This document shows, piece by piece, positions 16,709-29,173 of a stretch of DNA of 64,000 nt; within the stretch, counting starts at the first letter, position 1; each line of letters starts with the position of its first letter. Source of the DNA: Myxococcus virescens (GTDB taxonomy: Bacteria; Myxococcota; Myxococcia; Myxococcales; Myxococcaceae). Under the pieces are notes generated by a model. The model did no database searches, was not told where the DNA came from, and saw only the letters and a program-made list of their open reading frames with translations. Both the position numbers and the translations under genes were made by a program. The DNA is taken from the NCBI RefSeq assembly GCF_900101905.1, contig NZ_FNAJ01000001.1, forward strand, positions 744,001 through 808,000. Direction: 5' to 3'.

Positions 16709-18732
16709 CAGTCAATCCTCCGGTAGGCGTCGGACGTCACCACGCGCTCGATGAGCGCCTTGAGGCGGTGGCCGTTGCGCGCGAAGTCCTGTGCGAAGGG
16801 CACCAGGTACATGCGCTGCTCCTCCGCCGTCATCGGGCGGCCGAGGAACTCGGTCCAGATGCGCCGCACCGTGCAGCGCTCCAGGTCACCCGACTGGAGC
16901 ATCTTCTGCACCAGCAGCGCGGGACCGGCCTCGATGTTCTGCTCTTCGTCCGCCGTGCGGTACAGGTACGTCTTGAGCATGCCCAGGCTGCTGGCACCAT
17001 CCCCGTCGTAGGCCTGCATGATGTACTGACTGCACTCGCCACCGCAGTTGGTGTCGTTGTTGAGGGCGCAGTCGCGGCACTTCGGGTCGTAGCGAGGGAA
17101 CTGGTCGGGCGCGAGGAACTGCGCGGAGCGCTCCGCATAGCGGCCCCAGTGCGCGCCGGTGGGCTCCATGGTGGCGTGGCAGTAGTTGCAGCCGCAGCGC
17201 ACCGCCAGGTTGTTCTCGCGGTTGCACGCGTCCTCCGGCGCGGGCGACGAAGCCCCCGGCGGCGGCGCGAACGTCTTGCAGAGGAAGGCTTCGTAGAAGT
17301 GGTTCACCCGCGCGCGGTGCGTGGGGAAGCGGTAGAGGAAGGACGGCGTGGTGAGCACGCCCGCGTGCCCCTCGTTACGCGTGTACTCCGCCCAAGCCTC
17401 CGTGTCGTTGTAGGCCACCACCGGCACGGCGCCCTGCGCGGTGGGCGTCGTCACGTTGAAGACGCCCACGCCCTGCTGGCTGCGGAAGTACTCGGAGAGG
17501 GTGCCGTTCACGAACGAGCGGCGCGTGGTGAGGATGTTGAAGTAGGGCTCGTCGCGCTGCACCACCGACTCGGCGATGCGCAGCGGCTCCTCGTTGAAGG
17601 CGGCCACGCGCAGGCTGTGCACATCCCGGATGTCCTGCGCGGTGATGGCGGGCGTCTCGCAGCGGCGCATGCCCACGCCGCAGCCGCAGCTGCGGTCGGT
17701 GGAGAAGCGGGACGTCTCACAGGACGCCATGTTCCAGGGGTTGTGGGTGCGCTCCTGCGCGTCGATGGCGCACACCTTGACGCTCTCCGGCGTCTTGTCG
17801 GTGGCCCAGTAGGGCGCGGCCTTGTTCACGAAGCCCTCGCGCAGGACGCAGCCGCGCTGAACCCCGTAGTTGCCCTTGAGTCCATTGCGCAGCTCCAGGT
17901 CCAGCGTGCAGCGCTTCAGCTCGGTGAGCGCCGGCTTGGAGTCCGGGTTCGGGTGCTTGAACGCCTTGATCTTGGCGCCATCCATCTCCTTCACCGTCAG
18001 CGCCCGGGTCGTGGTCTTCGTCGGGTCCGGCTCGCAGATGAAGGCCCCCGCGCCGCTGCCCGAGCCGCGCTGGTCACAGAAGTAGAGGTACTCGTGCTTC
18101 GGGTGGCTGGTGCTCAGCAGGTCCGAGCACTTCGCCGTGCCATCCGGCGTGGTCGGCGCGAGCGGCGTACACGCGTAGTAGTTCGTGTCGTAGTCGTAGC
18201 TGACGGCCAGCGGCACGCCCTCGTCGTCGTGGCACTTCGTCCGGGGACGCTCGGTGAGGGGCGCCGCGTGCGCGTCTGGCTGCTCCGCCGTGAGGCACTG
18301 GTCCTGCGCGATGTCTGAGTTACACGTCGCGCCATTCGCGCCGCGCAGCGTCGTGGCGGGATTGCCGGCCACGCCATAGGCGGTGGCAATGCCGTTGCCC
18401 GTCACCCGCGAGTTCTGGTTGTTGTTGAGGCTTCCGGAGAGGTTCGAGCGCAGCAACGCGCGGTGGTAGTTGCGGATGCGCGCGTTGAACTCGTCCTTCG
18501 TCATCATGGCGCGGATGTCTTCCACGCCGATGGAGCCCTTGGCCTGGGCGGCCTGGTACTCCTCGTAGGTGGGAGGACGGCCGAGCAAGTCCAGCGACAG
18601 CTGCCGGAGATGCCGTTCCAGGGGCACCTTCGCGACAACTGGTGAACAGACAGCCTCCTCTTGAGCGGAGGCTGGCAGGGCCAGAAGCAAGGCGGCACCA
18701 GCCAGGCAGGCAAGGTAGCGCACACGGAGCAC
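16708..18732 (-). CDS. Exported DUF1549/DUF1588/DUF1585-like cytochrome-type protein, first gene of operon
   Basis: A 674-residue protein with a cleavable signal peptide (PASAQ). The segment LRQLSLDLLGRPPTYEEYQ is the hallmark of DUF1549 N-termini. Near residue 520 is one haem-c motif, CGCNYCHATMEPTGAHWGRY, in the context of DUF1588. The last 70 residues (RCTVRRIWTEFLGRPMTAEEQ and LIERVVTSDAYRRID) match DUF1585. Between them lies a cysteine-rich insert of roughly 300 residues with more than 15 Cys, unlike ordinary family members. The GTG start has GGAGG 7 bases upstream. It heads a five-gene minus-strand operon; an AT-richer divergent promoter region lies upstream. The likely location is periplasm or surface; the role is unknown. 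Confidence 0.8.
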   Translation of the reverse strand: MLRVRYLACLAGAALLLALPASAQEEAVCSPVVAKVPLERHLRQLSLDLLGRPPTYEEYQAAQAKGSIGVEDIRAMMTKDEFNARIRNYHRALLRSNLSGSLNNNQNSRVTGNGIATAYGVAGNPATTLRGANGATCNSDIAQDQCLTAEQPDAHAAPLTERPRTKCHDDEGVPLAVSYDYDTNYYACTPLAPTTPDGTAKCSDLLSTSHPKHEYLYFCDQRGSGSGAGAFICEPDPTKTTTRALTVKEMDGAKIKAFKHPNPDSKPALTELKRCTLDLELRNGLKGNYGVQRGCVLREGFVNKAAPYWATDKTPESVKVCAIDAQERTHNPWNMASCETSRFSTDRSCGCGVGMRRCETPAITAQDIRDVHSLRVAAFNEEPLRIAESVVQRDEPYFNILTTRRSFVNGTLSEYFRSQQGVGVFNVTTPTAQGAVPVVAYNDTEAWAEYTRNEGHAGVLTTPSFLYRFPTHRARVNHFYEAFLCKTFAPPPGASSPAPEDACNRENNLAVRCGCNYCHATMEPTGAHWGRYAERSAQFLAPDQFPRYDPKCRDCALNNDTNCGGECSQYIMQAYDGDGASSLGMLKTYLYRTADEEQNIEAGPALLVQKMLQSGDLERCTVRRIWTEFLGRPMTAEEQRMYLVPFAQDFARNGHRLKALIERVVTSDAYRRID

Positions 18733-18793
18733 GGGGGACCTCCGGAAGGGGGGGTCGGGGGGACCGTTCTCAGTATGCAGGAATTACAGTTTC

Positions 18794-18813
18794 AGTATCC
18801 AGTAGTACCCAGT
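18794..18813. promoter_or_regulatory. Tandem 10-bp direct repeat in the divergent promoter region
   Basis: AGTATCCAGT and AGTACCCAGT lie directly side by side, so the repeat period is one helical turn. They are in the 169-base AT-richer gap between the minus-strand cytochrome operon (start 18732) and the plus-strand DUF420 gene (start 18902). The position suits a regulator site for either gene; no core promoter could be fixed with confidence. Confidence 0.4.
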
Positions 18814-18901
18814 GGAACATTTCATCCCACATGTATTCCCTAATAGTGTCAGCCAGTTAGCAAGGGTTGCAACGAAGCCCGCCACGCGAGACATAGGGCC
18901 C

Positions 18902-19465
18902 ATGTCGAACGCCGCCCCTGCCGCGCTGCCGCCCCGGGTGAGTGACCGGGCCTTCTTCATCTTCACCGCCGTGGTGTCCGCGCTGGCATTGGCGTTCATC
19001 GGGTGGATTCTGCTGGTGCGCGGCGGCGGCCCGGTGGAGGGGGTGAACCTGCGCTTCCTCCCAGCGGTGAACGCAGGGCTCAACGCCACGGCCGCGGCGC
19101 TGCTCATCGGCGGGTGGGTGGCGATCAAACGAGGCGCGCGGCAGGTCCACCAGTACCTGATGGTCTCGGCCTTCACCGCGTCCGCGCTCTTCCTGGTCTG
19201 CTACCTGTCCTACCACTTCGTGCATGGCGACACGCGCTACGTGGGGGACTGGCGTGGGCTGTACCTGTGCATCCTGGCCAGCCACGTGCTGCTGTCCATG
19301 CCCGTGGTTCCCATGGCGCTGGTGGCCTTCTACTTCACGTGGCGCAAGGACTTCGTGCGGCACCGCAAGGTGACGCGGTGGCTGGCGCCCATCTGGGTCT
19401 ACGTGTCGGCGACGGGCGTCGTCGTGTACTTCATGCTGCGTGGCAGCGCGCCCGCCGTCCTGTGA
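18902..19465 (+). CDS. DUF420 membrane protein (possible haem-copper oxidase assembly role)
   Basis: A 187-residue membrane protein with five to six hydrophobic helices. It carries the DUF420 signature: NAGLNATAAALLIGGWVAIKR in the second helix, HQYLMVSAFTASALFLVCYLSYH in the third, and HVLLSMPVVPMALVAFYFTWRKDFVRHRKVTRW later, with conserved histidines positioned as possible haem or copper ligands. Relatives (YozB, CtaM-like) lie with cytochrome oxidase assembly genes, where one is needed to mature oxidase. No oxidase genes are in the window. The frame is open 30 residues further upstream, but those residues do not resemble the family. Confidence 0.8.
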   Translation: MSNAAPAALPPRVSDRAFFIFTAVVSALALAFIGWILLVRGGGPVEGVNLRFLPAVNAGLNATAAALLIGGWVAIKRGARQVHQYLMVSAFTASALFLVCYLSYHFVHGDTRYVGDWRGLYLCILASHVLLSMPVVPMALVAFYFTWRKDFVRHRKVTRWLAPIWVYVSATGVVVYFMLRGSAPAVL

Positions 19466-19533
19466 CGCGCTGAAGCCGGGCGACGACGAAGCAGTCAGGT
19501 GGGGGCTCCCGAACGCACTGCCCCAGGTCGATG

Positions 19534-20142
19534 TCAGGCGGAGACGGAGGCAGGTGCCTGTCCCTGTCGCAGCCAGTCAGCGAAGGCGTCGAAGGTGTCT
19601 TGCGCGCCCGTCACCACGCGGGCATCGAAGGTGTCTTCCGTCGCGGAGATGGAGGCCTGGTTGACGGCGTCACCGAAGGCACGCCACCGGGGCCCGACCT
19701 CATCTCCGTACGCGCGGAAGAAGGAGAAGTCGCCCAGGGACACGCCGTCGAAGTGGCGGCGCAGGTGCCGGAGGATGAGCTGGCCGCCCAGCGTGGAGCC
19801 TTCCAGCACATAGAGGCAGCCCAGGGCCTCGGGCACGCCCGCCAGTGAGGGCAGTCCCGCGCAGTGTGGCAACCGTTCGAGCGAGGCGGCGTCATGGCCA
19901 AGCGCGCGAAGGTCCTCCTTCAGGAGAGGTACCTTCCAACGCGCGTGGACGGACAGGCCAGGAACCGCTTCAAGGCCCAGCCCGGCGAGCCGGGCCTCCA
20001 GCGGAACGTAGAAGCCGTGAAGCGCTTCCAGGTGACGTCGGTACGCCGTGGGCGTCAGGTCCGCATCCATCAATCGCACCTGGGCCTCGGTGCGCTCGTG
20101 GTGCGGGCGCGTCTCACTCTTCAGTCGCAGCATCAAGGACAA
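19534..20142 (-). CDS. Biliverdin-producing haem oxygenase
   Basis: A 202-residue haem oxygenase (HO-1/BphO-like fold). The proximal haem ligand is in the N-terminal ETRPHHERTE segment, and the distal helix glycines are in ALGCLYVLEGSTLGGQLILRHL, which matches the family's conserved helix. It would open haem to biliverdin, iron and CO, serving phytochrome chromophore supply or iron recovery. There is no phytochrome, TonB receptor or ferric regulator gene beside it; the convergent DUF420 gene and the divergent SitA-like gene are unrelated. It is probably a single-gene unit. Confidence 0.88.
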   Translation of the reverse strand: MSLMLRLKSETRPHHERTEAQVRLMDADLTPTAYRRHLEALHGFYVPLEARLAGLGLEAVPGLSVHARWKVPLLKEDLRALGHDAASLERLPHCAGLPSLAGVPEALGCLYVLEGSTLGGQLILRHLRRHFDGVSLGDFSFFRAYGDEVGPRWRAFGDAVNQASISATEDTFDARVVTGAQDTFDAFADWLRQGQAPASVSA

Positions 20143-20311
20143 GGTGCTTGCACGATGCCGCTGTCACTGCCCGGTGGGAATTGGGAACTGTGGCCGAGTG
20201 TCCACCTCTCTACCCCTCGGCCGCTCTGGACACGGGCTCTCGAGCGACCACCAGATGTCACGGCCAGCCTCAAGCAAGCCCCACTGCCGCCCTCAGCTAG
20301 CATCGAACGCC

Positions 20312-21010
20312 ATGCCATCCTTCTCGCGCAGGGCCATGACGCTGCTGCCACTCCTCGTCCTCTGTGCGTGCGCGGCGACTCCACCCGCGGCGTATGACCT
20401 GGAGGACGGCGAACACGCGGAGTCGTGTGCATCCACGGACGACGGCCATTGTGTCGTGCTTGCGTGTGATGAGGGACTGTGCGGCATCTTCGAATGCGGG
20501 GATGTCGATGCCAACTCGGTGGCGCAGTCATCTCCAGCCCTTGTGGTAGAGCTGGCTCGGACCTACCGCCCTCCCGCCTTCCGCAATTGGCGAAACATGG
20601 GCATCCATCCGGGCGCACGGCCGCGGATGACGTTCCACTTCCGCTACCGCCAGGGATTTCTTCCCGCCATCCCCCGCGTACCGGGCAAGCTCGTGAAGCA
20701 CCACCTGTTTCCCCAACAGAGGGAGCTTGCACAGTGGTTCACGCAGAATGGCGTGGACATCCACAAGTTCACCATGCTGGTTCCGGAACACATCCACCGC
20801 CAGATTCACAGCGGCACGGGCCGAGGCGGCATGTGGAATCAAGCCTGGCGCGACTTCATGAGGGCCAAACGAAGCGGGCCCCTTCCTCCCGAAGTGTTTC
20901 ACCGCAAGGCCGTCGAGCTCATCTTCCAATTCGAGCTGACCGGCCCCGTGGTGCCGTACAACACGTCCGTTGCGCCGTACCAGCACGGCCCCCAATTCCA
21001 AAGCCCCTGA
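20312..21010 (+). CDS. SitA-like / TIGR02269 lipoprotein toxin with HNH-type nuclease motif
   Basis: A 232-residue lipoprotein (lipobox LCAC, cysteine at residue 20) of the TIGR02269 type, which is expanded in Myxococcus. After a Cys-rich N-terminal region (residues 39-62) comes a C-terminal domain with KLVKHHLFPQQRELAQWF (His130-His131), GVDIHKFTMLVPEHIHRQIH and MWNQAW, a pattern of the HNH/AHH superfamily nuclease toxins. In myxobacteria, SitA lipoproteins are polymorphic toxins passed between kin cells by TraA/B-dependent outer-membrane exchange. The domain logic and the CXXCG gene directly downstream fit that scheme; the delivery route is inference. A second start at residue 9 is possible. 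Confidence 0.75.
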   Translation: MPSFSRRAMTLLPLLVLCACAATPPAAYDLEDGEHAESCASTDDGHCVVLACDEGLCGIFECGDVDANSVAQSSPALVVELARTYRPPAFRNWRNMGIHPGARPRMTFHFRYRQGFLPAIPRVPGKLVKHHLFPQQRELAQWFTQNGVDIHKFTMLVPEHIHRQIHSGTGRGGMWNQAWRDFMRAKRSGPLPPEVFHRKAVELIFQFELTGPVVPYNTSVAPYQHGPQFQSP

Positions 21011-21043
21011 CCGCCCCAGGAAGCCCCCATCCCAGGAACGCTC

Positions 21044-21766
21044 GTGAAGGTATTTGAAGTCGAGGAAGATACGGCCGCCGGTTACACGGGCAGCATTGAC
21101 GCCATTCATCGCTGGGGACTACCGGGCGTACAGCCCTGCCCGACATGCCGCGCGGGAGGCGGCTCCCCCGCCCTCGCCTATCCCTGCGTCGACCTATCCA
21201 GCCTCCCTGCCAGGGAGCAACAAACCCTCTCCGACCCCAGGCCCGTGCCGCGCGATACGATGCTGAAGCTCGTGGAGCGGGTGCGACCATTCGCTCCGGC
21301 ATGGGCACGACTCGAGCCAGGGGCACAATTCGGCCCGCTGACAGGCCCTGGCATGGGCCGCTTCGGTCCGTTCTATATGCAGAACCCCTGGACCTTCCTG
21401 CTCCGGCGCGAAACCTTGGAGGCGTTGCAATCCCACGGATTGCGAGGACTCACAGGCCAGGCTGTCGACGTCCGCTTCCGTGGCAAGAACCCACCGGACC
21501 TGATGGAACTGCAACTGGAGCTGCACGGGCGACTCCATCCCGACTGCCTCCCGGCAAACCGAAAGCCCCCCTGCCCGACCTGCGGTAACGAGCCGTTCGA
21601 CCTGCCCCAGCCCATCATCCTCCAGGCGTCCTCACTCCCCGCAAGCGCGGACCTCTTCCGCATGGAAGACGCATGGACGGTCATCCTCGCCACGGAGCGC
21701 TTCGTCGACGTGGCGGCACGACTGAATTTGGACGGAGTGGTGTTCCGGGAGCGGGAGTGCCGCTGA
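21044..21766 (+). CDS. Double-CXXCG motif protein (SitI-like immunity candidate, TIGR02264 type)
   Basis: A 240-residue cytoplasmic protein of the Myxococcus double-CXXCG family. The second zinc-knuckle half is canonical (PPCPTCGNEP, C177-C180), while the first is CPTCRAGG (C32-C35), so the glycine after the first pair is replaced by Arg. The family repeatedly lies directly downstream of TIGR02269 lipoproteins and is the natural candidate for neutralising their nuclease domain. The GTG start has AGGAA 7 bases upstream, and the gap to the toxin stop is 33 bases, consistent with one transcript. Immunity has not been shown by sequence. Confidence 0.75.
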   Translation: MKVFEVEEDTAAGYTGSIDAIHRWGLPGVQPCPTCRAGGGSPALAYPCVDLSSLPAREQQTLSDPRPVPRDTMLKLVERVRPFAPAWARLEPGAQFGPLTGPGMGRFGPFYMQNPWTFLLRRETLEALQSHGLRGLTGQAVDVRFRGKNPPDLMELQLELHGRLHPDCLPANRKPPCPTCGNEPFDLPQPIILQASSLPASADLFRMEDAWTVILATERFVDVAARLNLDGVVFRERECR

Positions 21767-21791
21767 ATCGCTCAGCCCTCCCCCCCGAATC

Positions 21792-24356
21792 TCACAGACA
21801 GAAGCCGCTGGCCATGCACGTCCGTCCCAGCCCACACGTCAGGCCGGAGGTGCGGCAGTTGGGCTGGCACGCTCCCGAACCCGTGCCGTCACTGTAGCAG
21901 ACGTACCCGGGCCGGCAGTCCCCCTGCCCCGTGCCCACCTGCCGCGTGCAGGTCGCCAGACAGGCCTTGAGGCCCGAGGAGGAATCCACGATGTAGCACC
22001 GCGAACCCGCCGGACACGCGGAGCTGGTGCAATCCATGGAGCAGTACCCGCCCGGATAGTCCGTCACGCACACGCCCCCGGGACAGTCCACGCTGGAGCC
22101 GCACGCACTGCCCACCACCAGCGCCGGGTCATCATCGATGGGCGCCAGGGGAATCAGGTCGAAGCTCACATTCTCGATGCGGTCGCCCGCCTCCAGTTCC
22201 AGCGGCTCGAAGGAGTCCACGTTGCGCCAGTAGCCGGTGCGCTCGCCGTCTTCGAAGAAGTTGCCATCCAGGTCGTCGTCGATGGTGGCCAACGCGTAGT
22301 ACGTCCGCGGCGCCAGGGAGATGCTGTACGCGTAGTCCGCCGAGGCGCGCGCGACAGCGATGGCCTCCTTTGCTGCCTGCCACTCGCCTTGCGCGTCCTG
22401 CCACACGAACGCAATGAGGGCGTCCAGGTCATTGGCGGCGCCCGCCACGCCAATCTTCACCGCCACCGTCGCCGAGCCCGCCGTCCCCGAGCCCACCAGG
22501 TTCAGCGTCACCACGGTGTCCCCTCCGGCCAGCCCGGATGCATCCACCGCCACACTCAACGGGGCCGAGCCGAAGGCGGGCACTCGCACCGTGTTGCCCT
22601 GCGGGAATGACACCGCCGAGGCATTGGGCCCACTGACGCTGGCCGATACCGTCAAATCGCCGCCCCGGTTGCCGCCCACGTTGCTGAGAATGAGCTGCTG
22701 CGTCCCGCTGCCCCGGAAGAACAGTGTGGACGTCGTCACGTTGAGCTGAGGGTCCAACGTGCCGGGGTCCACGTTGGCGACACGGGCCAGCGCCGCGCGC
22801 GCGTTGACGAGCCCCGCGCCGCAGCCTTCCGGGCACTGCGCGTTGGTGAGCGGCGTGGCGGTCTCCTTCAAGATGCGCTCCGCCACCGCGGCCGTCAGGT
22901 CCGGCCGCGACGCCGCCATCAGCGCCACCACGCCCGCGACGTGAGGCGCCGCCATGCTGGTGCCCTGCGAGAAGGCATAGGCCGGCTGCCCGTTCTCATC
23001 CAGCACCGTGGACAGCACGCCGTCCGGATAGCCGTCACCGTTCAGGTCCTCGCGCATCTCTCCGCCAGACGCCACCACGTCCACGTCCACGCCGAAGTTG
23101 GAGAAGCTGCTGCGCTGGCCCGCCAGACTGGTGGAGCCCACGCAGATGACGTTCTGCTGGTTGCACGGCGTGCTGTTGCGCGCATCCACATCTTCGTTGC
23201 CCGCTGCGACGACGATGATGGCCCCGCGTCCCAAGGCCGCGTCGATGGCGTCCTGGTACAGCGCCTGCGGCGGCGCGCTGCCACCCAGGCTCATGTTCAC
23301 CACCTTCGCGGGGTTCGGATTGGGCGGCACGCCCGGCACGAAGCCGCCCGTGGCCCAGGTGATGGCCGCGGCGATGTCGAAGCTGCTCCCGCCCTTCTTC
23401 CCCAGCACCCGCACGGGAAGCAACCTGGCGTTCCAGGCCACGCCCGCGACCCCCACCTGGTTGTTCGTGTCCGCGGAGATGGTGCCCGCCACATGCGAGC
23501 CGTGCCACGACGAGCCGCCGCTGGGCGTGTCCCCTCCTTCGTCCCTCGGGTTGCTGTCCCGGCCGTCGCCGTCACCCGCGTTCTGCGGATCCGAAATCAT
23601 GTCGTAACCCGGCAACACATTCGTCAGGTCCGGGTGCGGAACGATGCCGCTGTCGATGACAGCCACAACGACGTCCGTTGCGTCCGGCACCAGGTCCCAC
23701 GCGGCCGGCAGGTTGAGCGTGGGGTAGTGCCACTGAAGGCTGTAGCCCCGGTCATTCGGCGCCGCCGTCGCCCGCATCCGCTCGTTGCGCACCGCGTACG
23801 TCACGCCCGGCACCTGGGCGAGCTGCGCCGCCCACTCCTGCGTCTTCGCGGCCGTCACCGCCTTGCCATCCAGCGGCTCGTAGCCCACCAGGTGCACATA
23901 CTCACTCGCGTAACCCTTGTGCACCGCGCGGAAGCCCGGGCGCCGCACCGCCGCCAGCACGCGCTCCGGTGTCAGGCCCGCTTCCTCGAAGCGGAGGATG
24001 ACGTCCCCGGGAATCGTGGGGGCCTCGCGGGAGGCCCGCTCGAGCGGCGCCGCGCCCGGCTGCGACGGGATGATGCGAAGCCCCGGCACGGCCTTCGGCG
24101 CCACCCGAGGCTCGCGCGAGCGCACCGCGTGCATCTCCCGCAGCGTCTCCTTCAGCTTCTCCAGCTCACCCGCGCGAAACGGCGAGCGCACCGTCTGGGA
24201 GGCACCGTCGCCAGCGGACCGTTCACTGCTCCGGAAAGGCGTCAGCGTCCCCTGGATGCGCCCGGTCCTGGAGGACGGCTCCCCCGGGTCTTCGTCATCG
24301 CCTGAACAGGAGGTGGCGGAGAGCAGCAACAGTCCCATCAACAGCAGGCGACGCAT
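21792..24356 (-). CDS. Subtilisin-like (S8) serine protease lipoprotein with Cys-rich C-terminus
   Basis: An 854-residue exported lipoprotein (lipobox SATSC). The S8 catalytic triad is complete: Asp235 in VVVAVIDSGIVPHPD, His285 in GSSWHGSHVAGT, Ser467 in FSQGTSMAAPHVAG. An inhibitor-I9-like propeptide precedes it (residues 115-195, with YAVRNERMRA at the end). After the protease domain come an Ig-like beta segment (DPQLNVTTSTLFFRGSGTQQL), a dilute DDDLDGNFFEDGE region, and a C-terminal block of about 100 residues with 16 or more cysteines in CxxxxxCPxGxCV spacing. Start 24356 is chosen because the signal peptide begins there. A surface-anchored, probably calcium-stabilised predation or processing protease is likely. 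Confidence 0.88.
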   Translation of the reverse strand: MRRLLLMGLLLLSATSCSGDDEDPGEPSSRTGRIQGTLTPFRSSERSAGDGASQTVRSPFRAGELEKLKETLREMHAVRSREPRVAPKAVPGLRIIPSQPGAAPLERASREAPTIPGDVILRFEEAGLTPERVLAAVRRPGFRAVHKGYASEYVHLVGYEPLDGKAVTAAKTQEWAAQLAQVPGVTYAVRNERMRATAAPNDRGYSLQWHYPTLNLPAAWDLVPDATDVVVAVIDSGIVPHPDLTNVLPGYDMISDPQNAGDGDGRDSNPRDEGGDTPSGGSSWHGSHVAGTISADTNNQVGVAGVAWNARLLPVRVLGKKGGSSFDIAAAITWATGGFVPGVPPNPNPAKVVNMSLGGSAPPQALYQDAIDAALGRGAIIVVAAGNEDVDARNSTPCNQQNVICVGSTSLAGQRSSFSNFGVDVDVVASGGEMREDLNGDGYPDGVLSTVLDENGQPAYAFSQGTSMAAPHVAGVVALMAASRPDLTAAVAERILKETATPLTNAQCPEGCGAGLVNARAALARVANVDPGTLDPQLNVTTSTLFFRGSGTQQLILSNVGGNRGGDLTVSASVSGPNASAVSFPQGNTVRVPAFGSAPLSVAVDASGLAGGDTVVTLNLVGSGTAGSATVAVKIGVAGAANDLDALIAFVWQDAQGEWQAAKEAIAVARASADYAYSISLAPRTYYALATIDDDLDGNFFEDGERTGYWRNVDSFEPLELEAGDRIENVSFDLIPLAPIDDDPALVVGSACGSSVDCPGGVCVTDYPGGYCSMDCTSSACPAGSRCYIVDSSSGLKACLATCTRQVGTGQGDCRPGYVCYSDGTGSGACQPNCRTSGLTCGLGRTCMASGFCL

Positions 24357-24426
24357 TCGGGCGACCCCTCGGAAGAAACGGAAGGGGCGGCACCCTAGCA
24401 TCCGCTGCCCGACGGGGCCTCACCAC

Positions 24427-28767
<4,341 letters not shown>

Positions 28768-28901
28768 GGGCACCTCCACGGCTAGCCTGAACACAGGTAC
28801 AGCCCGGCGTCAACGCGACAGAACGTCGTGAGTAGGCCCCCACTGCGGGTGCTCCCGGCACCAGGCGGGGGCCCGGCGGGACGCCATCCTTGCGTGCGGG
28901 C

Positions 28902-28940
28902 ATGACGCTGACACGTCACGGGAGCAGCGTGACGCGTCAT
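28902..28940. promoter_or_regulatory. Double palindrome, candidate operator upstream of the flavoenzyme
   Basis: Two 10-bp near-palindromic sites, TGACACGTCA (28909-28918) and TGACGCGTCA (28930-28939), have centres 21 bp apart, two helical turns. They sit inside a wider inverted repeat, ATGACGC at 28902-28908 and GCGTCAT at 28934-28940. The region lies in the gap between lhr (start 28767, minus) and the flavoenzyme unit (plus). A dimeric regulator binding cooperatively is a reasonable reading; the protein is unknown. Confidence 0.55.
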
Positions 28941-29035
28941 CCGCCACCCGGCACGAGCCACCGCACACAGCGGAAGTCCGTGACGCGGAGCCCACGCGCG
29001 GAGGCGCCGCGCCTCGCCGCCAGGAGGAATGTGCC

Positions 29036-29173
29036 TTGCACATCGCCCCTCGGAACATGAGGAGCGAAAGCTTGAGCCCCACCCACGAGATTCCCCGGGC
29101 CCCCGTCGAAACCAGGCGCCCTGAGCCCTGCCGCAACGGGACGCCCGCCGCCGCGCGGAGGGGCGCGCCATGA
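29036..29173 (+). CDS. Candidate micro-ORF (45 aa) coupled to the flavoenzyme gene
   Basis: A frame beginning at TTG (29036), 8 bases after a perfect AGGAGG (29022-29027), ends in a TGA that overlaps the flavoenzyme ATG by the classical ATGA. An internal ATG at 29057 would give 38 residues. The peptide is rich in Pro, Arg and Ala, has one cysteine (RRPEPCRNGTP) and no aromatic cluster, and has no recognisable homologue. It could be a coupled leader or small peptide, or simply an accidental frame in a leader region. The strong ribosome site without another well-spaced start is the main argument that it is real. Confidence 0.35.
   Translation: MHIAPRNMRSESLSPTHEIPRAPVETRRPEPCRNGTPAAARRGAP

Noticed and set aside
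29029..29124. ATG-started 31-residue frame right after AGGAGGA
   Set aside because: The ATG is only 1-2 bases from the ribosome site, too close to be used; the TTG frame at 29036 is better spaced.
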